From Crocodylus rhombifer (taxonomy: Eukaryota > Chordata > Crocodylia > Crocodylidae), in the NCBI GenBank assembly GCA_038503035.1, contig JAVSML010000028.1, forward strand, positions 689,464 through 753,463: DNA of 64,000 bases, written 5' to 3'. The notes under the pieces were generated by a model. That model ran no database searches and had not been told where the DNA came from. It saw nothing but the letters and a program-made list of their open reading frames with translations. The position numbers were made by a program, and so were the translations under genes. Positions 11,766 to 23,875 of this stretch are shown here, piece by piece; position 1 is the stretch's first letter, and every line of letters starts with the position of its first letter.

Positions 11766-14339
11766 TTTTTTTTTTTTTAATGACACAATACGTTTGTATT
11801 ATCACCTTTTCTTTTTTCCACTTTCTTTTCTGTTCTGCTCTTTTCTTATATCAGCTACTGTTGTTTTTTTTTCAGAAGAGCAACATTTCATGGCAGTGTT
11901 ACAGTCAGTAAATTTAAAGACAGCTGAGCCAGAGATTTTTGTAGGCATTTCAATTACAGATAACCGTTAGATCTGTTATGGTCAGTATGGGTTGAATATG
12001 GTGTGCTAATTTGAGGGGTTTTGCCCTTTTATAAGGAATGGTTTTTGCTTGAGTTTACTTATTCTGTGTGTATAATTACCTGCTGATGTGCATGTGCAAG
12101 TGCATGCTGGCAGATCTCCTCTTCAATAGCTTTTAGTTAATATGTGAAATGTTAGATTAAAAAGGGAGATGCCCTATATTTACATAAATATAGAACATCT
12201 AATACTTTTTGGTTCCAATTAATTGCGTACCACTTACTAACATGCACATCGAATATACAGGTGTATGACTAGAATATTTGGGCCCAAATGACACTCTTAG
12301 ATTTTTGAATGCTTCAGACGCGTTTGGATCTGGGGATTAGCTTTGGTATTTTGTAGAAGGAAAATGCAGTGTCAGTCCTGAGACCTACACAGGACTGAAA
12401 GATAGTTTAAAATGCTGTCACTCAGTTGTAGTGTTTATGTATTATGGAGGGGGACTATCCTATACCTCCAGTATTGTGCAAGCACAGCAGGTTATGCTTG
12501 CCATTCTTTTTGTCTGCCAGAAACATGAACACTGTCTGAAAGAAATGCTTTCACACAATGCAAAACAAGGAAGCCTCTTCTTTGTTCAAGGTTTTAAGTC
12601 TCCCCTCCCCCCCTCCCCCAGCTGCTAAGGAACAGCCTTGGTTCTAGCTATAGATTCAGCTGCTTAATGTCCTCCAAGCTGAAAGAATGCAGTAGTTGTT
12701 ATCAGCAGAAATGGGGAAAAAGGCAAGGGGTGCTTCAAAAGTCCATGATGAAGTCTCTTTGAAGATTTTCTACATTCCACGGAATACATGTAACTTTTAC
12801 TTTGGAAAGGTGCTTTTTTTATTGCTGGTGCCTGAGTTTCATTAAATATGCTTATTCAAGAAACTGAAATCACAGTTCTGGTAGAGAGATGGTTAGCCAT
12901 GTCAGCCTGAAGTCAGACAAGGTAGGGTAGAGTAACACCTTAGCCCAAGTGGTTTAGAAAGGCATGTGATTTCATGGGTAACGACTTCATCAAATTATCT
13001 GACAAAGTAGTTGTTGCCTACAGAGGCTTTTGCCTCTCTGCTGCAGTTAGTCATTAAAATGCCACCTTGCTCTACATTCTGTATAGTTCTGGTAGCAGAC
13101 ACCTGTGAATAACTTATGTCCTCAGATTCTTTTGCTGAAAAGTACTCATTATGGGCCTGATCTGAATCCTGTTAATTAGAGTGGGCTTTGGGTTCAGACT
13201 AATGGGCTTAATTTTCTACGTAGTATTTGGTGTTCTTGCTAAAAGATGCAGATAGGGCACCCAGACTCCAGTCTGGCATAAACACAGTGTGACCAAGGAA
13301 GTCTTCACTACCTCATGGTAACAGCCTTCATAGCATCATGTTTACTTTTCTGGAAAAATGTCTTTAATATAGCTGCATGTTGAATTTATGGCTCATACTT
13401 ATACTACCAGCACCCTTTTCCAGGATAAATCCATCTTGAGTATTAATCCTGTTTCTTTTTGTTAAAAATCTCTCTCTCTCTCAAATTTAAATGGTAGCAC
13501 ATTTTCAAGCCACGATCCAAAAAATTACTTAACAAGTAAACATTTTGGCCATCCCTCTGTTCGGTGCCAGAGGAATGGGTGTGCAAAGGCATAGTTTTAA
13601 TGCTCTTGAAGGAAAAAAATGGAGAGGCATGAAGATTAAAAGTGAACACAAAACAAATTTTGGTAATTAAGTTATTTATTCCCCTCTTTGCTCCACTATT
13701 TCCTCATATTACCAGCGTTCAATAATCCAGTACATGTGTCCCAAACACTGGTTTGGTGAATTGCAATAACAATGGTCCTTACAATAAGACTATTAAACTG
13801 CTGTTGTTGGGAGAAGAAACAATCTCTTAAACACTGCAGTCTGATAAGCAAAGCCCTAGGAAAGAAACATCCTTTAAAACTGACACTCTCAGAAGAATGT
13901 TCATTCGCTTAGCACAGCAAAGTATGGCTTGTTTTCTCTTGAGATAGTCGGAGACAGAGTGACCTCCTCCAGTAATATTTACAGTTCCTAGCATTTCAAT
14001 TAGGAATTTCCAGAAACAAAATGGATGTAATTGTCAAAAAAATGAAATAAAGATAAAAGTGCTGAATTGTTGAGTACTAAATCTAAACCAGTATTTTAAA
14101 GACTATAAATTAATGGCATTTAGTATATAGCAAAAGATGTAGATCTAAACCTAGCCAGTATATTTTTCCTTGAGTGAGTGATGAACTACAAAATTCAGGA
14201 GTTTTGTGAGGGCCAGTTAATCAGGTGAACTCCTGAACAACCTTTTTACCTCAGAAAAAAAGACAAGAATATGAAATTATGCAATGAGATTACAAGTAGA
14301 GGAGGAAACTCTGAGACATGGTGAAGGCATCTACGAGAC
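11766..14339. other. Intronic DNA, mostly unique
   Basis: It contains the module repeat at 12885 and a short TC run near 13471-13482. The 13140-13200 stretch may be a decayed short amniote repeat. No gene is seen. Confidence 0.55.
12885..13035. repeat. Interspersed repeat with GACTTCATCA...GTAACG module
   Basis: The segment gttagccatgtcagcctgaa, then atgggtaacgacttcatc, then a partly inverted echo (atctgacaaagtagttgttg), resembles the modules at 29870-30065 and 41455-41530. Those modules also pair a gatgaagt block with an aagctt block. The class is unknown. Confidence 0.45.
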
Positions 14340-15130
14340 ACATTAATACACAGTAGCTGAATTAAACGTACACATGCACATTAAAAATGGGAAAATTAGG
14401 CTAACCGCAAATACAGGTGTCAAATTTAGGCACAATTTAATTAAAGCACATTAATGCACATGTAGATGTGACCCAGCATTAATTTTAGTGCTGGGTCTCC
14501 CCAGCCACTAGGGGCATATGGCAGGGCTGCAGGGACTTGGCACTAACTTTAGTACCAAGTGCACTAACATTAATCCCAAGTCCCTGCATCCATAGACACC
14601 TGGGAAAAATCTCTTAGGGTGCATCAAGACAAGCACGTTCATGCAGTATGTGGCACTGCAAACACATTTATAGTGCCACATACCACACAATCTGGAGGTC
14701 TCTGCACTGCAATGGCACTCTTCCCAAGCATAGGCTGCTGTGTTTGTTTTATCCAGGGATCCAAAAAAACTGCAGAGAAAAACTGCAAACCAGCACACGC
14801 TCAGGCAGCATGCATTGATAAAAATCGGAGCCAGGCGTCTCCTAGCTGTGCTGTGCTCCTAGCATAATTGTTGCAGCTGTAGTCCTGGGAGGCTCCCAGG
14901 ACCCCAAGTAAGGCTACTGGGGCCAGCACAGTGCCACCTGGGGCACCCCATGCCACTTGGGGCAATTTGCCATGCACCAAAGTATACATGGCACAGGCGT
15001 TTCCCAGATGCCGCCACTAATTGTGCCCACAGGGAACCAAATGTCCACACATGTCTGGATGCACCCTTAATGTGCATTAACTTAATTCTCATTTACCCAC
15101 GTTTAAATGAACATGTAGATGCACCTGTTG
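14340..15130. repeat. Foldback repeat with terminal inverted edges
   Basis: The left edge (gcacattaatgcacatgtag near 14449-14468) and the right edge (atgaacatgtagatgcacct near 15107-15127) bracket a GC-rich interior. The interior includes ggaaccaaatgtccacacat at 15033-15052, which is nearly repeated at 18450-18470. It is a probable non-autonomous DNA transposon family shared with 2311, 6955 and 18060. Confidence 0.5.
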
Positions 15131-16827
15131 TGTCAATTGAAGCACTTTTGACGAAAGTTTCTGAATCTTAAAATTGTGTGTGCGTGCCCGTGCATGCATG
15201 GTACATCAGAAAGAAGTTTCAGGAATGCCAGTAACACAGACTTTCCTTTTTTTCTCATGCAAAACTGGGCCAGTTAGGTTTCAGGGCACAAGGCTTGTAG
15301 TTATCAGTTAGATAAGATGTACAGTACCTATTGTACAGTATGTTTGCTGATTGTGGAGACAGGGCAATAGAATGTGAGGCAAACAAACTTAATTTTTTTA
15401 TAAACTTTGATCAGGATGATATCACAAGTTAGAAAAGATGTATCATGTCATGGTAATTAGCTAAGATCCATTCCCTTTTAGTCATGTTCATATACAATAT
15501 AGAATATTTATTCAGAAACCATTGAAGTCAATAGAAGGACTCTTGCTGACTTTCCTTTGGCTTAGGTGATGACTGAGGGCTATCATTTTTACTTTATTAT
15601 CACAATATTTGGTCATCAGAACTGAAAAGTGTGCTAATAAAGGTGATGAGTAGAAACAGCATTTTTCTCATAGAAATTCTGGAGAGCTGTATGTACAGGA
15701 TGAAGAAATATTAAACAAAGCTAAGTTCTTATACAAATTAGACCCCTTTAATTATTCTGTCACAGCAAGTTATCGCTGTTTTAATTAAGCAAGCTTCCTA
15801 AGAATGGCAAGATGTACAGCCTCATGATTTTATTCCTGCTGGAAATGTTTATTTCTATTTGAAATTTTAATATGAAATGTTGGGGGGAGGCAAAGGTGTC
15901 AAATATCCTAACACCTAGTACTTTATATTATGTTTTCCTACCTCTGCCTTCAAGGTGAGCAGTCAAGATAAGCCACTGATCTGCAGCCCATCTAATTTGT
16001 TTTTTCCATCATATTGTTAAGTTGCCTTAGAGCCAATAGTCATTATAGTGTAAGTGACACTGCTGGGAAAATCAATTCATCCTGACTGAATAGAAAATAA
16101 CTTATATTGCACTTGAATCATAATTGGTATTTTGTTTATTTTGTTGGAGTTTTAGCAAGAACACAACAGACCTCTCATTTCTCCTGCAGCTGAGTTAGTT
16201 GTATATCTGCTGGCAAGGACGCTGCTTGCTATAAAACATTATGAGATCTACCTCAGATTGGGCTGTAATAGAAAACACTTATGGATTTAAAGTTAATTTT
16301 CAATATTATGTCCCTGAAGATTAAAAAAAAAAAAGAAGAAGAAAGAAGATGTGTAAGCTCTTGGATATTTTGAAGGAAGAATGAAAGCTATTTTATTCTG
16401 TATAGCTTTTTATACCATGGTCGTCATCATAGTCTCTGAATTCCTTCCAGTAGTACATCTGTACTCATACTATTATTATATTATAAGGCTATTACCCTTC
16501 TTTCACTTTTATCTGTAATTCAGACACAACAATGAAAAGGACTCTCACATTTTATGTATGGGCACAAAGCCCACATAACTGATTCTAGGCATTCAATCAG
16601 AGTTTAACCAGAAAAATTAACAAGGACAATATCAATACCTTGGACTCTTGTTTTGACCTTAAATTGGCATGTAGCTTACCAAAAGCATCTACGGTGATAC
16701 TACATGTGAATGCTAATGTGAATTTAGGGATATTGATGATTTATATATTCATCTGACTTGTGAAGGAAGGTCTGAATATCTGTAAAACCATTTAAACCTA
16801 TTTCAGATATTATTTTATTCTGCATTG
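15131..16827. other. Intronic DNA, mostly unique, AT-rich
   Basis: A 12-bp A run followed by purines lies at 16323-16350. A possible GAAGTCAATGG-type repeat lies at 15515-15590. No coding signal is seen. Confidence 0.55.
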
Positions 16828-17690
16828 AATCATAGAATCATAGAAAATTAGGGGTGGAAGGGACCTCAGGAGGTCATCAAGTCTGACTCCTATGCAAAGC
16901 AGGACCATCTCCAGCCATGTCTTCATCTACCCAGACTTTAAAAAGCTCCAAGGATGGAGATTTCACAACTTCCGTAGTAACCTGTTCCAGTGCTTTACTA
17001 CCCTTCTAGGAATTTTTTTTCCTAATATCTAACCTAAACTTCCTTTGCTGCAACTTGAGACTATTGCTCCTTGTTCTGTCATCTGCCATCTCTGAGAACA
17101 GCCTACATCCATCCTCTTTGTAACCACCCTTCAGGTAGTTGCTGCTATCAAACCCCATCTCAGTCTTCTCTTCTGCAGACTAAATAAGCCCGGTTCACCC
17201 AGCCTCTCCCCAGAAGTCATGTGCCCCAGCCCCCTCACCATTTTTGTCGCCCTCCACTGGACTGTCTTTGTCCACATCCTTTATGTAGTAGGGAGCTCAA
17301 AACTGAACACAGTACTCCAGATGTGGCCTCACCAGAGCTGACTGGAGGGGAACAATCATTTCCATCAGTCTGCTGGCAACACCCCTATATATGCATCCCA
17401 GTATACCATTAGCCTTTTTCACAACAAGAGTACACCATTGGCTCATATTCCCACTGTAATCCCCAGACCCTTTTCTATGGAGCTGCTGCTTAGCCAGTCA
17501 GTCCCCAGCCTGTACAGGTGCATGGGATTGTTACATCCTAAGTGCAGGACTTTGCACTTCTCCTAATTGAACCACATCAGTATTATTTTCATCTCTCTGA
17601 ATCCTAGCCCTATCCTCCAGCTTTTCATCTACTCTCCTCATCTTGGTGTCATCTGCAAACTTGCTGAGGGTGCACTCTGTCCCATTTTTT
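16828..17690 (-). mobile_element. Antisense CR1 LINE, 3' about 860 bp
   Basis: The + strand begins with the reversed CR1 tail (aatcatagaatcatag) and the aagggacctcaggaggtcat block. It proceeds through the 3' UTR and C-terminal coding region to the reversed FADDTK active-site codons (ggtgtcatctgcaaacttg) near 17645-17665. It is diverged and lacks a usable frame. Confidence 0.9.
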
Positions 17691-17692
17691 CA

Positions 17693-17890
17693 GATTGGGG
17701 GCAGGCAATTATTTCGGGTAGAGTGCTGCTTACCAAGTTTTGGCTACCTGCCATGGGTAGCCCCACTCCTTGACAGGTGCTCTGCCCCTTAATTGCCATC
17801 TTGTGACCACAAGTCCTGCCCCCTACCCCCTGACCTTTGCCACAAGCAGTCCCTCCCCTTGCCCCCAAAAGCATTCCTTTCAACAAGAAG
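17693..17890. repeat. Probable hAT-derived repeat fragment
   Basis: Directly after the antisense CR1 the sequence ggggcaggcaattatttcgg, then gagtgctgcttaccaag, resembles a sauropsid hAT terminal region. The right end and target duplication were not found. The assignment is weak. Confidence 0.35.
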
Positions 17891-18059
17891 TTTTGCCCTC
17901 TCAGAACCAGAAAAATACCAAATTATATTCTAAAAAGTGAACATCTAAAACATTTACTAATTTGATTTCAAAATTTCTTTTCCTGTTATACATGTGTTTG
18001 TGTAGTATACATAGAAGTGATTACACAATAGCTTAAAATGAGGTCTTACAATATACAAA

Positions 18060-18485
18060 TATTGGGTAGGTATACGTTTGTGGGGTGTGGGTGGGTATGG
18101 GGTTTGTGGGGGTCTGTGTGTGGAGGAGGGTGGCTGGAGTGGGGGAGGGAGTGTGGGGGTCTTCACAGAAAAAAGCAGATGCACATGGAGACAGTGCACA
18201 CTGCCCAAAACCACAGCCTAGCCAGCCAGAGCCATGCTCTGGCTCCTGGTCAGGCTTCAAGCTGCAGGAGCAATGCAGCTGCAGCTTCTCCAGGCCCCCA
18301 GGATCTCAGGTAAGTCTGCTGGGGTCAGAAACTGTGCTTCCCTATACCCCCGGGTTAACCCACTATGCGCCAGAGGTCACATGGCACAGGCATTCCCTGG
18401 GGACAACTAGCAGTGACACAAGGTGTCCTGCTGCTAGTTGTCCCTGGGGAACCAAATGTCCGTGATCATCTGGACACAGCCTCAG
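18060..18485. repeat. GC-rich foldback repeat with internal hairpin 18395-18449
   Basis: The left part is a strand-asymmetric GT-rich run (18070-18160). The right part contains a hairpin with arms 18395-18413 and 18431-18449 (17 of 19 paired, including ggacaactagcag). It ends with ggaaccaaatgtcc and then catctggacacagcc, shared with the 14340-15130 copy. Confidence 0.55.
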
Positions 18486-20067
18486 TGGCAGTGGCATAAA
18501 TGTGGAGTAATGATATCAAAGATAGTGAACCACCTGCAGATTTATTTTGGGTCACTGTGATCAGGATATGGCCCACCACACTCTGCCTTCTGCCCTGAAC
18601 CAAAGTAGAATCCCTGGTCAGGAAAGCACCTAAGCCTGTGCTTTAATGCACATTTAGACCAAGAGTCATCCTACCTATGAAAATAAACCAGACTTGAGCA
18701 AGTGCTTAAGTTCATTCCTGAATTAAAGCCTGTGTCAGAAGAGGAAATCTATTGTGTGGTAAGCAGGTACTGGAAAGCAGGGTTGGAGATACTGATTGAT
18801 ATGTTTTTCCTAAAAATGTATAAATCAGCTGAGGCTCTTGGCATTAATGTCCTGCAAAAGTAAATATGATATTTTAAAGCAATAGCCACATTTTAAACAC
18901 CAAGCAGGATTTGACACTTGGGCATCCCAGTATCGGTACTGAATTGGCTCACTTTCTGCTGGTTTCCTCACTCTGCGTGGCTTTTGTATCTTGGTGTTTT
19001 TCTAAACAATGACTTAATTTTTACCTCAAAGCAACATTTTAACTATTTCTTGGGGATATAGAAACAAAAGTAAACTCTGCAAAGGCCCCGAAATAATAAT
19101 CCTATGTGAGAGGATGCTCAAATTCATGGAGCTAAATCCTCCTCTCAGCTGTCGACACCTGTTTCCCACTGACTTCATTCTCTGTTGGTTCCAACGGGAA
19201 CTACAAATTCGGTTTCTATGGGCAGAATCTGGACTGGCTCTTTTTATGTACTTGTAGAACACTTTACATAATGAGGTTCTTATATTAGGTAGTGACTAGA
19301 TGCTGCTGAAATGCATGTAATAAATAATAATGCTTTGACTCTATCAAGTTCTGTTTACCCAAGCATTGCACCCTCAATTAGATTATGAGGCCATTTTCTT
19401 GCAAGTGAAATGAGGTTTGATGACTTGCTTCCTGATATTCCTGTTTTCTCCAATTATTTTTTTTAATATACATTAGGCACTGCATCTGTGTCTTTCCAGT
19501 CTTCAGCTTGTAGGTCCCAAACCCAAATTCTCTAATTTGATAATAATTATTGGGAGTTTTTTTGCTTGAGAGATTGCAGCTCCAGTCTGCATCTGATGCA
19601 TCTCATGATGAGTATCTTTCATTAGGTCACATTTTTCAACAGTAAAAACTTCTTAACATCACCTGCTCCTAGGTTGCAGACAACTTATAGAATAACTTCC
19701 TCCTCCGTGATTGCTGACTCTCATTTCCTTAAAAAAAAAAAAAGTGCCATAACCATCAACTGGGGTCTGTCATACAGAAAATAAGACTAGATTTCTTCAT
19801 TTAAAAAATCCATCTACTCTTCTTAAACCAATATGCAGCCAAATACTGTACTTCATTTCTAAATTGGTATTCATGAGTATTTTCCAGACAGGATAATTCA
19901 GTTTTGCAATACCTAGTAGGTCCCTAGGAAGGATTTAGGCTGCTGACAGGAGGGCCTCTTTGCCTCTGCCATATCTTGGTACCACAGAAACAGCCACCGA
20001 TCAGGTATTTAAATATATTTGAACTGTAGCAATCATAATATGTAGGTAAAAGTATTTGTTTAGGTAA
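18486..20067. other. Intronic DNA without recognised features
   Basis: AT-rich, with a poly-A run near 19731-19743. No gene or classifiable repeat. Confidence 0.55.
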
Positions 20068-22260
20068 AAATATTTAGGTAAACATGTGTTTATGTTGATA
20101 GGCAAGGATTTCTTGGAGTTATATGTTTTATTGGACCAGCTGCATTAGGAGGATACTTTATCCTTTAGACAAGCTTTTGAATGCAGGCATTGTTCTTCAG
20201 GTCTGAGGAGGGAAGCATGCATGGCCACAGCCTATGACTGAGAACAGTGTGGGTAGAGCTGTGAAGTTGGGGGCAGAGAGGATGGTTCCCAAGGATAACA
20301 GACAGACAGTTAACAGAATAAAATGATTACTGGGAGATCAAGATCTACCAAAAGGGAAAAGGAAGAATTTCAGGAATCTGGTAGATTCGTGTACCATAAA
20401 GTCCTTGGGACTATTTCTATCAAGGCCTGGCCTTTGTTAAGCATAGGCTGTAGTTGTTTGATGATTCTTCTAATCCAGTGGTTATCAACCAGGGGCATAT
20501 GTACCCCTAGGGGTACTTAAAATGGTCATGGGGGTACACAGTACTGATGTAGCGAATAATATGACTGATAAATGGTGTGTGTGTGCAGCCACAGTGCAGC
20601 ACATGGGTGGCCAGGAGAGCAGCCAGGTCTGGCTGGTAAGCGTGTTGTGAGGGAAGGGGCATGCGGGGGGCAGTTTGAGGCCCCAGTGGTGGGAGGAGGA
20701 GTGGGGCTGAGGCAGGAGGAGTTGCCCAGGCAGGAGAGCAGGGGGAGCATGTACCCCAGATCTGCAAGCAGGGTGAGGACAGGCTATGGCCAGGGCAGTT
20801 AGGCCAGGCTGTGCTCAGGGTGGGTGGCAGTAGTGGTGCTGGGAGGAGGGGTTGGGGGAGCTATGGTAAATTCTAGAGTGGCTGCAACCCCTCCCATAGC
20901 CCCCCTCCCATAGGTCCCCACAGTGAGGGAGAGAGTAGAGCTGGAGCAGGTGCTGCATAGCCCAGGCAGAGTGTGAGACAGACTCATGAGTGGCTTGTCC
21001 TGGGGGCACAGGGAGGGGCATCAGCTCCCACCACTGCATGCACCCTGGAAATGGGGAGGGGGTGTCCCTGGGTCTGTGCATGGGGTGAGGGTGTGTTGCA
21101 GGCCACAGCAAGCTGGGGCAGCGCCAGGCTGTTCCTGGCATGGGTGTTGGGCCGGCCTGTGCTGGGAGGAGGAGTTGGTGGGGCTACAGCAAATTCTAGA
21201 GTGGCTGCAGCCGCTCCTGTAGCTCCTCTCCCAGTGCTGCCACCACCTGCTCTGAGCACAGCCTGGCCCAGCCCCTCTGCTGGAAAGAGCCTGGTGCTGC
21301 CGTGGCCCCATCCCGCAAAGGCAGCCTGTCCTGCCATGTGCACAGATCTGGGGGCAGATGCCCTCCCAGGGATGTGTGTAGCCCCAGGAACCACACTCCC
21401 ACCCACATGCATGGCTCAGTCCTGCCCCCTGCCTTGGCTGGGCAGCCCCTGCCCCAGACCCTATCCCTTCCCCAACACTGGGGCCTTGATCTGCCCCCCC
21501 CCACCACCACCACCACAGCAGCAGCCCACTCTTGCCCTGTATGCAGGTCCGGGGGCAATGCCCCTCCATGCCCTTCCTGGCTGCATACAGTGGTGGGAGC
21601 CACCTCTCCCTCCCTCTGCCCCCTGGACGAGCTGCTTGCAGCTCCATCCTGCACCCCGCCCCAGCTGTGCAGCACCTGCTGTGCAGCCCCAGCCCCAGTC
21701 CCTCCCTCACCATGGGGACCTCAATCTGCCACACACTCCCCCACCCCTTAAAAAGAAGAAAAACATACATAAGCTGACGCTTTGAGACAAAAGGGGTACA
21801 CTTGTTAAAAATGGTTGAAAACCCCTGTTCTAATCAGTTCTAGTGTGGAATGGTAGGTGACATGGGAGTTTCATTTTGTATTGTAGCAGGATGCTGTGGA
21901 GTGTTTGGGTGGCTCTTTCACAGAAACAGTCTCTTTTTTCTGCTGGAGTGTCCTTGTTTAAAGGCAGATGTCAGGTTGCCTAGTTGGGCATTGCAAGTAT
22001 TCTCCTCAGCATGTATGATGGTATCTGAAGGCCTGACTGTAGATTACAGCTTTTTTGGTGTGGTTGGAGTGGTTGCTGATTTTGTGGGCATAAGTATGGT
22101 GGTCTGTAGGGTTTTTGTATATGGTAGCTTGTAGAGTACCACCCTAAATGTGGATTGTAATGTCTAGAAAGTTGATGTTAGTGTAGGAGTATTCTAGAGA
22201 AAGCTTGATCTGTGGGTGATACTTGTTAAACCTGTGGTGGAATCCTTAGAAATCCTTGCC
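20068..22260 (-). mobile_element. Antisense Penelope-like element split by a hAT insertion
   Basis: The left part (20068-20475) has the terminal module ttttattggaccagct and aagcttttgaatgc, and then a block (ggctgtagttgtttgatgat) corresponding to about 6100-6120 of the first copy. The right part (21836-22260) reads on the minus strand as the reverse-transcriptase C-terminal region, with a YSQAFRYHHTC block. The GIY-YIG-coding segment found in the 4789-6128 copy is missing here. Removing 20476-21827 and one copy of the duplication restores continuous Penelope-like sequence. Confidence 0.8.
20476..21827. mobile_element. hAT-type element, 1352 bp, with perfect 8-bp duplication
   Basis: TTCTAATC at 20468-20475 is repeated exactly at 21828-21835. 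The inverted termini are CAGTGGTTATCAACCA and (reverse complement) CAGGGGTTTTCAACCA. The interior is GC-rich (Pro/Ala-rich chance frames on both strands) and has no recognisable transposase. A segment with ctgggaggagg and aaattctagagtggctgca occurs twice (about 20838-20895 and 21160-21215), a sign of internal duplication. It is non-autonomous. Confidence 0.9.
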
Positions 22261-22724
22261 TCTGGCATAATTTCTAGACCATCACAGGTACAACATCACT
22301 TTTATACTGTCATTATTCATACTGTAACATAGATAGGACACAAAAGCTAAGCTTTTCGGCTTGTTTACAAAGGATCCTGCAGCACTAGTGCAGTAGCACA
22401 GCACAATTATAAGGGGATCTACAAAACCAAAATAATTTTATTATTACATGGTGTGTTGCTTTAGTTGCATCAGTGCTGTGATTTGTATCCAGAACTATGC
22501 TAAAAAAGGTCTGTTGCATCTATTACAAAATAATCCTGTTATTGCCGAGAAGATTCAGAAAGCTAACATTATTGAGTTTAGATTTTACCATTTTGGAGCA
22601 GGAAAGGAAGGGGTTAACTGCTTCAAAGGGGATTAGGCAAAGAGCCCATCTCTCCTTGGTGTGGGTTCAGGTCGGGAGCACATTAGCCGAAGTTTGTGGG
22701 TCATGGCAACCAAATGCACTCATG

Positions 22725-22930
22725 ATGAGAGCTGTGCAAATGCTAAACTATTCAGCTCAGTGACTGAAATGAAAAACTGGGGAGCCATTTTGACCCCAAA
22801 TTAAATGTTTCATTTTGGTTTTGGGGCTATTTAATCTTTCTAATTTAGGTCCATTGTGAAATGAAGAGCCAAAATGTTTCATTTTGAAACTGTTTAAATT
22901 GGTATAAAATTCAGATTTTGGATGATGGGG
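22725..22930. repeat. Possible relic of the palindromic ttttgaaac hAT family
   Basis: The segment gagagctgtgcaaatgctaa and repeated atgtttcattttg motifs resemble the interior and edge of the element at 4962-5380 (tagggctgtgcaaaacagc). Only one edge is visible. Low confidence. Confidence 0.3.
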
Positions 22931-23503
22931 TCTTGCTTACCAGCAAAATGTGAAAAACTCCTGTAGAGGCCAACACCTCACATCTCAGCATTTTGAGAGA
23001 GAGAAATGTTGAACCAAGGACAGTTTTCTTAAGCTGGGTGGATAGGGGAAAAAATAAACTTTTAAGTTAGGCAACGTGTAAATAATCACTTTAAATCAGT
23101 TGAGGAGCTGGGAATTGTAACAGAACAGCTAATGTACAGTGAACACTGAGCTGCTATTTAGACATGCTTTCTTCAAGAATAAGATATCCCCTAAACAGTA
23201 ACTATACAGCAAGTATTCTGCAATAATCCCATGTTTCTCTGTTAATTTGGTTTAATTTAAGAGTGTGTCCATGCCCTTACAATGTCTGATAAGGAATGCA
23301 CTCTTGGCATCAGCAAGATAGTGAGTGCCCCAGTTTCTCCTAGTTTCCTGAGGTGGGCTTATATATAGCTCCAGATTTCCACGCTCTGTGTTCTTATGTA
23401 CCAACACTGACAGTTTAGGACAGATTGTCCATGCCTCATTCCCTCTGTAAGGAAGCAACCCCTTCCTCCTACCTAGGCATAACCATTGTTTCTATCTCTA
23501 GAG

Positions 23504-23875
23504 TAGGGGTGTCAAATGTACGGCCTGTGGGCCAAATTTGGCTTGTGGAACTGTTCCATCTGGCCCGTCAATAGTCTGGTGGGCTACAATAAGTTGTGGG
23601 GGGCTTGGCCTGCTTCTGAATTACAAGTCCCTGGACCCCAGTGGACAGGCCATTGATGGCAACCTTGCTGCCTCCTACCCTGGACCCATCCTGTTGCCTG
23701 AATGGAGCCCTGTACCGCTGCACATCCCTGGACACATGTTGCCACCTAAATATAGTTCCACCCTACCTCCAAGCTCCAGGCCCACTGCAGTTGCTGCTGA
23801 TCCTCAGATCTGTCCCAGCAGAAGCCCCTGCCATTCAGATCTGGTCTAGGGACTAGGGTCAGTTTTACACCACTG
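23504..23875. mobile_element. hAT-type element, 372 bp
   Basis: The left end TAGGGGTGTCAAATG and the right end (reverse complement) CAGTGGTGTAAAACTG are imperfect inverted repeats. The flanks ctctagag (23496-23503) and ctgtaaag (23876-23883) match at 6 of 8. The block cggcctgtgggcc near the left end is typical of this hAT group. The interior is Pro-rich by chance and has no transposase. Confidence 0.7.

Noticed and set aside
20973..21785. Long open frames (270 codons on +, 249 on -) with Pro/Ala/Gly-rich translation
   Set aside because: They lie entirely inside a non-autonomous hAT element with a perfect target duplication. The GC-rich composition opens several frames on both strands, and no domain, splice site or codon bias supports a gene.
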